A stretch of 45,044 bases of DNA from an uncultured Odoribacter sp. (GTDB lineage Bacteria; Bacteroidota; Bacteroidia; Bacteroidales; Marinifilaceae): positions 1 through 45,044 of the forward strand of contig UQTM01000022.1 of the NCBI GenBank assembly GCA_900544025.1, written 5' to 3'. The position numbers were made by a program, and so were the translations under genes. The first letter of the stretch is position 1, and each line of letters begins with the position of its first letter. The notes beneath the pieces were generated by a model that saw nothing but the letters and a program-made list of their open reading frames with translations, had not been told where the DNA came from and ran no database searches. Shown here piece after piece: positions 42,836 through 45,044 of this stretch.

Positions 42836-44563
42836 TTATTCTTTCGGTTTATTTCCGGTTTTATAGCTCTCTTCGATAATTTCTATGGCTCTTTCCAGCA
42901 CTTCGTCCCGGCCCGCCTTTATTCCGGCAATGGTGGGTTCGATATACTCGTCGATTTTTACGCCTTTTCGCTGAAGGTCTGTCCCATCGGGATAATAAAC
43001 GCCTCTTCCGGACATATAAGTAACGATTCCTCCGGGCAGACTGAATTTTGTGACAGCTCCGTTCGCTCCGGCGGTCGTACTGCCGATAACCGTTACATTT
43101 GTAGCGAGCTGAAATCCTAAAGCGACATCTTCGGCCTGGCTCTGTGTTCTTTGGTTTACGAGAACTACGATTTTCTTATCGTAGGCATTTTCCTTTTTTT
43201 CTATTTTTTGGGGTACATTTTTCCTCGAATTGATGGTAAAGAAATAACCCGGATACGATACGTTGGCGAAAGTGACTAAAGAAAAGGGAAAAGACAGGTG
43301 GTCCAGATGTTTTAAAAACGGGAGCGAAATGTAGTCGCCGGGATAGCATCGGAGGTCGATAATCAATCCCCGCGTCCCGTCCAGCACTCTGGTAATTCCC
43401 CGATCCCGGTTTTGGGCTGTGCACCGGGCTGCCCATACGTAACCGATGTGGTTGTCTATGATCCGGTATCCTTCTTTTTTGTTTTCTTCGCTTTTATAGA
43501 TCGAGTCTAATTCTTGCAGGTTATAGCACGGAATTTTTAAGTCGAGAGGGGTATTGTTCCGGAATATGGTTATATTTATTGTATTCGAGTCGCTTCCCAA
43601 CATCGTAGAGGCCATATTTCTGAGCTTGACCACGTGGTTGGACGCAGGTGTGTAGGGAAGTCTTTTTTTTACAATGCTATCGACCGGCTCCCCGTTTATC
43701 GCCGTAATGACATCTCCTATTTCGACGTTTTCTTTCGTGTATGTGTTTTTCCCGATATACTTGAAGACAACCAGCTTGTTTTCGATGAACCTTGCTGTAA
43801 AGGGAGGGTTTAACCGGCCTTGGTTTAAGACGGCAACCTTGTTATTCGTTATAAAGAAACCATGTGAATCGTTTATTTGGGTTACAAGTTTTAAGCAAGC
43901 TGAAGTATATTCTTCCTGATTGCCGGCATTTATAAATTCCGGGAGCATCTGAGTTAAAACTTCCGACCATTTCCGGTCGCACAAATCCCTGTACGGGAAA
44001 AAATAATTGACGATGTTCCAATGCCTGAACAGGGCTAATAACCGGTAAGGCAAATCGGGATACGATATGTTTTCGTATGCCTGTTCATTGCCGAAATCTA
44101 TGATCCCGTTTTTAACATCGATGTAGTGGTTCGATGAAATAACGGCATTTTCCAGAATGTATTTTATTTTAGCGGTCGTTTGAGGATTGAAGTATTCTGG
44201 ATTGAATAATTCTCCATAATCGGGTTTTGATTTGGCTTCGCCATCCGGAACTTTTTTATCCGGATTTCGGGATACAGGAGGTAAACTGTCTATCCATTCG
44301 TTTAGTATGTTTTTCCATTCTTTTTCTTCTTTTTCTTCCAGGACGGCAGGAACCCGTTTCATCAATTCCATATCCCAGTTATATTTTCCTTCCGCTACGG
44401 CCGGATGGTGGTATTTCAGGAATCCCCAAAGTTGCCCTAAAGCAACCAATCCTTTTTCATTGAATTGGCTACCGCCTGTTTTATCCTGCTTATTAGGACG
44501 ATTACACGAAACTTCTACTAACAATAAGGGAATGCAGAGCAATAAAATCATGATCTGTTTCAT
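42836..44563 (-). CDS. S41-family peptidase lipoprotein (C-terminal processing/tricorn type)
   Basis: 575 aa from ATG 44563. This start opens a lipoprotein signal (MKQIMILLLCIPLLLVEVSC, Cys20); the frame continues 25 codons upstream without signal character. The N-terminal helical part has LGQLWGFLKYHHPAV and RHWNIVNYFFPY, typical of this Bacteroidota subgroup. A PDZ-like segment has VEIGDVITAINGEPVDSIVKKRLPYTP. The catalytic core follows, with GLIIDLRCYPGD and the nucleophile Ser475 in NQRTQSQAED, then IGSTTAGANG. S41 enzymes cleave proteins near their C-termini in the envelope. Substrate unknown. It faces the TlpA-like gene across a strong hairpin. Confidence 0.88.
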   Translation of the reverse strand: MKQIMILLLCIPLLLVEVSCNRPNKQDKTGGSQFNEKGLVALGQLWGFLKYHHPAVAEGKYNWDMELMKRVPAVLEEKEEKEWKNILNEWIDSLPPVSRNPDKKVPDGEAKSKPDYGELFNPEYFNPQTTAKIKYILENAVISSNHYIDVKNGIIDFGNEQAYENISYPDLPYRLLALFRHWNIVNYFFPYRDLCDRKWSEVLTQMLPEFINAGNQEEYTSACLKLVTQINDSHGFFITNNKVAVLNQGRLNPPFTARFIENKLVVFKYIGKNTYTKENVEIGDVITAINGEPVDSIVKKRLPYTPASNHVVKLRNMASTMLGSDSNTINITIFRNNTPLDLKIPCYNLQELDSIYKSEENKKEGYRIIDNHIGYVWAARCTAQNRDRGITRVLDGTRGLIIDLRCYPGDYISLPFLKHLDHLSFPFSLVTFANVSYPGYFFTINSRKNVPQKIEKKENAYDKKIVVLVNQRTQSQAEDVALGFQLATNVTVIGSTTAGANGAVTKFSLPGGIVTYMSGRGVYYPDGTDLQRKGVKIDEYIEPTIAGIKAGRDEVLERAIEIIEESYKTGNKPKE

Positions 44564-44962
44564 CGGATTATCGTTTTTCTGTTTATAACTATGTGGAATT
44601 TCCGTTTCCTGACCGTTTACTTTGGTGTACTGACGCATATTAAGGTGTATAGCCTCAGTATTTTTTATTTTAAACCGATGCTCATCGATATACCGGGTAA
44701 ACTATTACCGGGAAATGAAATTTGTGCCGAAGTGTCGATTTTAGTCTGATAAAATTTTATTATCGCTAAAAATAATAAAAATTTATAAATCGGGAAGGGG
44801 GATTACTGTTTTAAATTTTGTTTGGAAGTGGATTCGCTTTCCGTTCCGTTTTTACAGCTTTTTGAAGGGAGTATATCGTTCCGGTGTTTTTGTTTCACTG
44901 GATGAGGATATTATGTTTGCCGGGAGGAGAAATAAAATTCAGAAAAAAGCTGTGTTTATACG
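44564..44962. other. Intergenic region upstream of the S41 gene
   Basis: About 400 bases of mostly AT-rich sequence with no ORF of substance. I find no TAnnTTTG box for the S41 gene and no repeat beyond short palindromes near 44680-44710 of the kind expected by chance. Confidence 0.4.
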
Positions 44963-44988
44963 AAAAAAGCCGGATGATTCCGGCTTTT
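44963..44988 (-). terminator. Terminator of the tRNA-Asn transcript
   Basis: 10-bp stem AAAAGCCGGA/TCCGGCTTTT (44965-44974 and 44979-44988) with a 4-base loop. On the minus strand it ends in six T, directly downstream of the tRNA 3' end. Confidence 0.85.
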
Positions 44989-44990
44989 CG

Positions 44991-45044
44991 CTCCTCAGGT
45001 AGGACTTGAACCTACGACCTACGGATTAACAGTCCGCCGCTCTA
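44991..45044 (-). tRNA. tRNA-Asn (anticodon GTT), 5' part outside window
   Basis: The minus strand from 45044 reads TAGAGCGGCGGACTGTTAATC and continues through the variable loop and T arm. The anticodon stem GCGGA/TCCGT encloses loop CTGTTAA with anticodon GTT. The T arm is GTAGG-TTCAAGT-CCTAC, then acceptor strand CTGAGGA and discriminator G. CCA is not encoded. The D arm and 5' acceptor strand lie beyond the window end. Confidence 0.93.

Noticed and set aside
1..45044. CRISPR arrays, insertion sequences, integrase or prophage genes
   Set aside because: No spaced repeat array, transposase, integrase or attachment-site pair was found; apart from the antisense lipoprotein there is no mobile-element signature.

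Overview
This is a Bacteroidota chromosome segment, most likely order Bacteroidales. The support is a SusC/RagA-type porin, an S46 dipeptidyl-peptidase, 6-bladed beta-propeller and TlpA-type thioredoxin lipoproteins, DUF4252, BlaI/M56 pairs, S-type sulfatases, and promoters that repeatedly show the Bacteroides -7 element TAnnTTTG instead of good Shine-Dalgarno sites. Genus cannot be fixed from the sequence alone. All names rest on motifs read by eye; no database search was possible.

Layout. 1-2890 (-): a SusC/RagA TonB-dependent transporter whose C-terminus lies outside the window. 3253-9398: housekeeping and amino-acid metabolism, with gdhA (+), rlmN (-), a DPP7-like S46 peptidase (+) and ilvE (+). 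9603-15347: a small degradative group, with an S-type sulfatase and a TlpA-like lipoprotein (+) facing a GH2 glycoside hydrolase (-). 15727-21684: a regulatory block. A propeller lipoprotein is followed by a BlaI-type repressor and an M56 (BlaR1-like) membrane metallopeptidase with SusC-like and TonB-like modules (+). Facing it are an ECF sigma factor, a small membrane protein (probable anti-sigma) and a DUF4252 protein with two plug-like repeats (-).

21862-34836: two tripartite RND efflux systems in divergent orientation. The left one (outer-membrane factor, lipoprotein adaptor, pump; -) is split by an opposite-strand propeller lipoprotein between adaptor and pump. The right one (adaptor, pump, outer-membrane factor; +) is a compact operon. 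Its last gene overlaps an ABC-F ATPase gene tail to tail by 80 bp. 36565-39354 (-): an outer-membrane beta-barrel protein, then an NfeD-like protein with flotillin. 39585-45044: an Isf-like flavoprotein, a decayed TlpA-like fragment, an intact long TlpA-like thioredoxin protein, an S41 peptidase lipoprotein, and a tRNA-Asn cut by the window end.

How it works together. The window is dominated by envelope biology: outer-membrane import, efflux, surface or periplasmic hydrolysis, and redox lipoproteins. The most unusual part is the convergent regulatory block at 16.7-21.7 kb. There a BlaI/M56 switch and an ECF sigma operon both encode C-terminal segments that look like the plug motif of SusC-type receptors. 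This is the best candidate here for an incompletely described envelope-sensing system. Most transcription units end in clear hairpins, several of them bidirectional between convergent genes.
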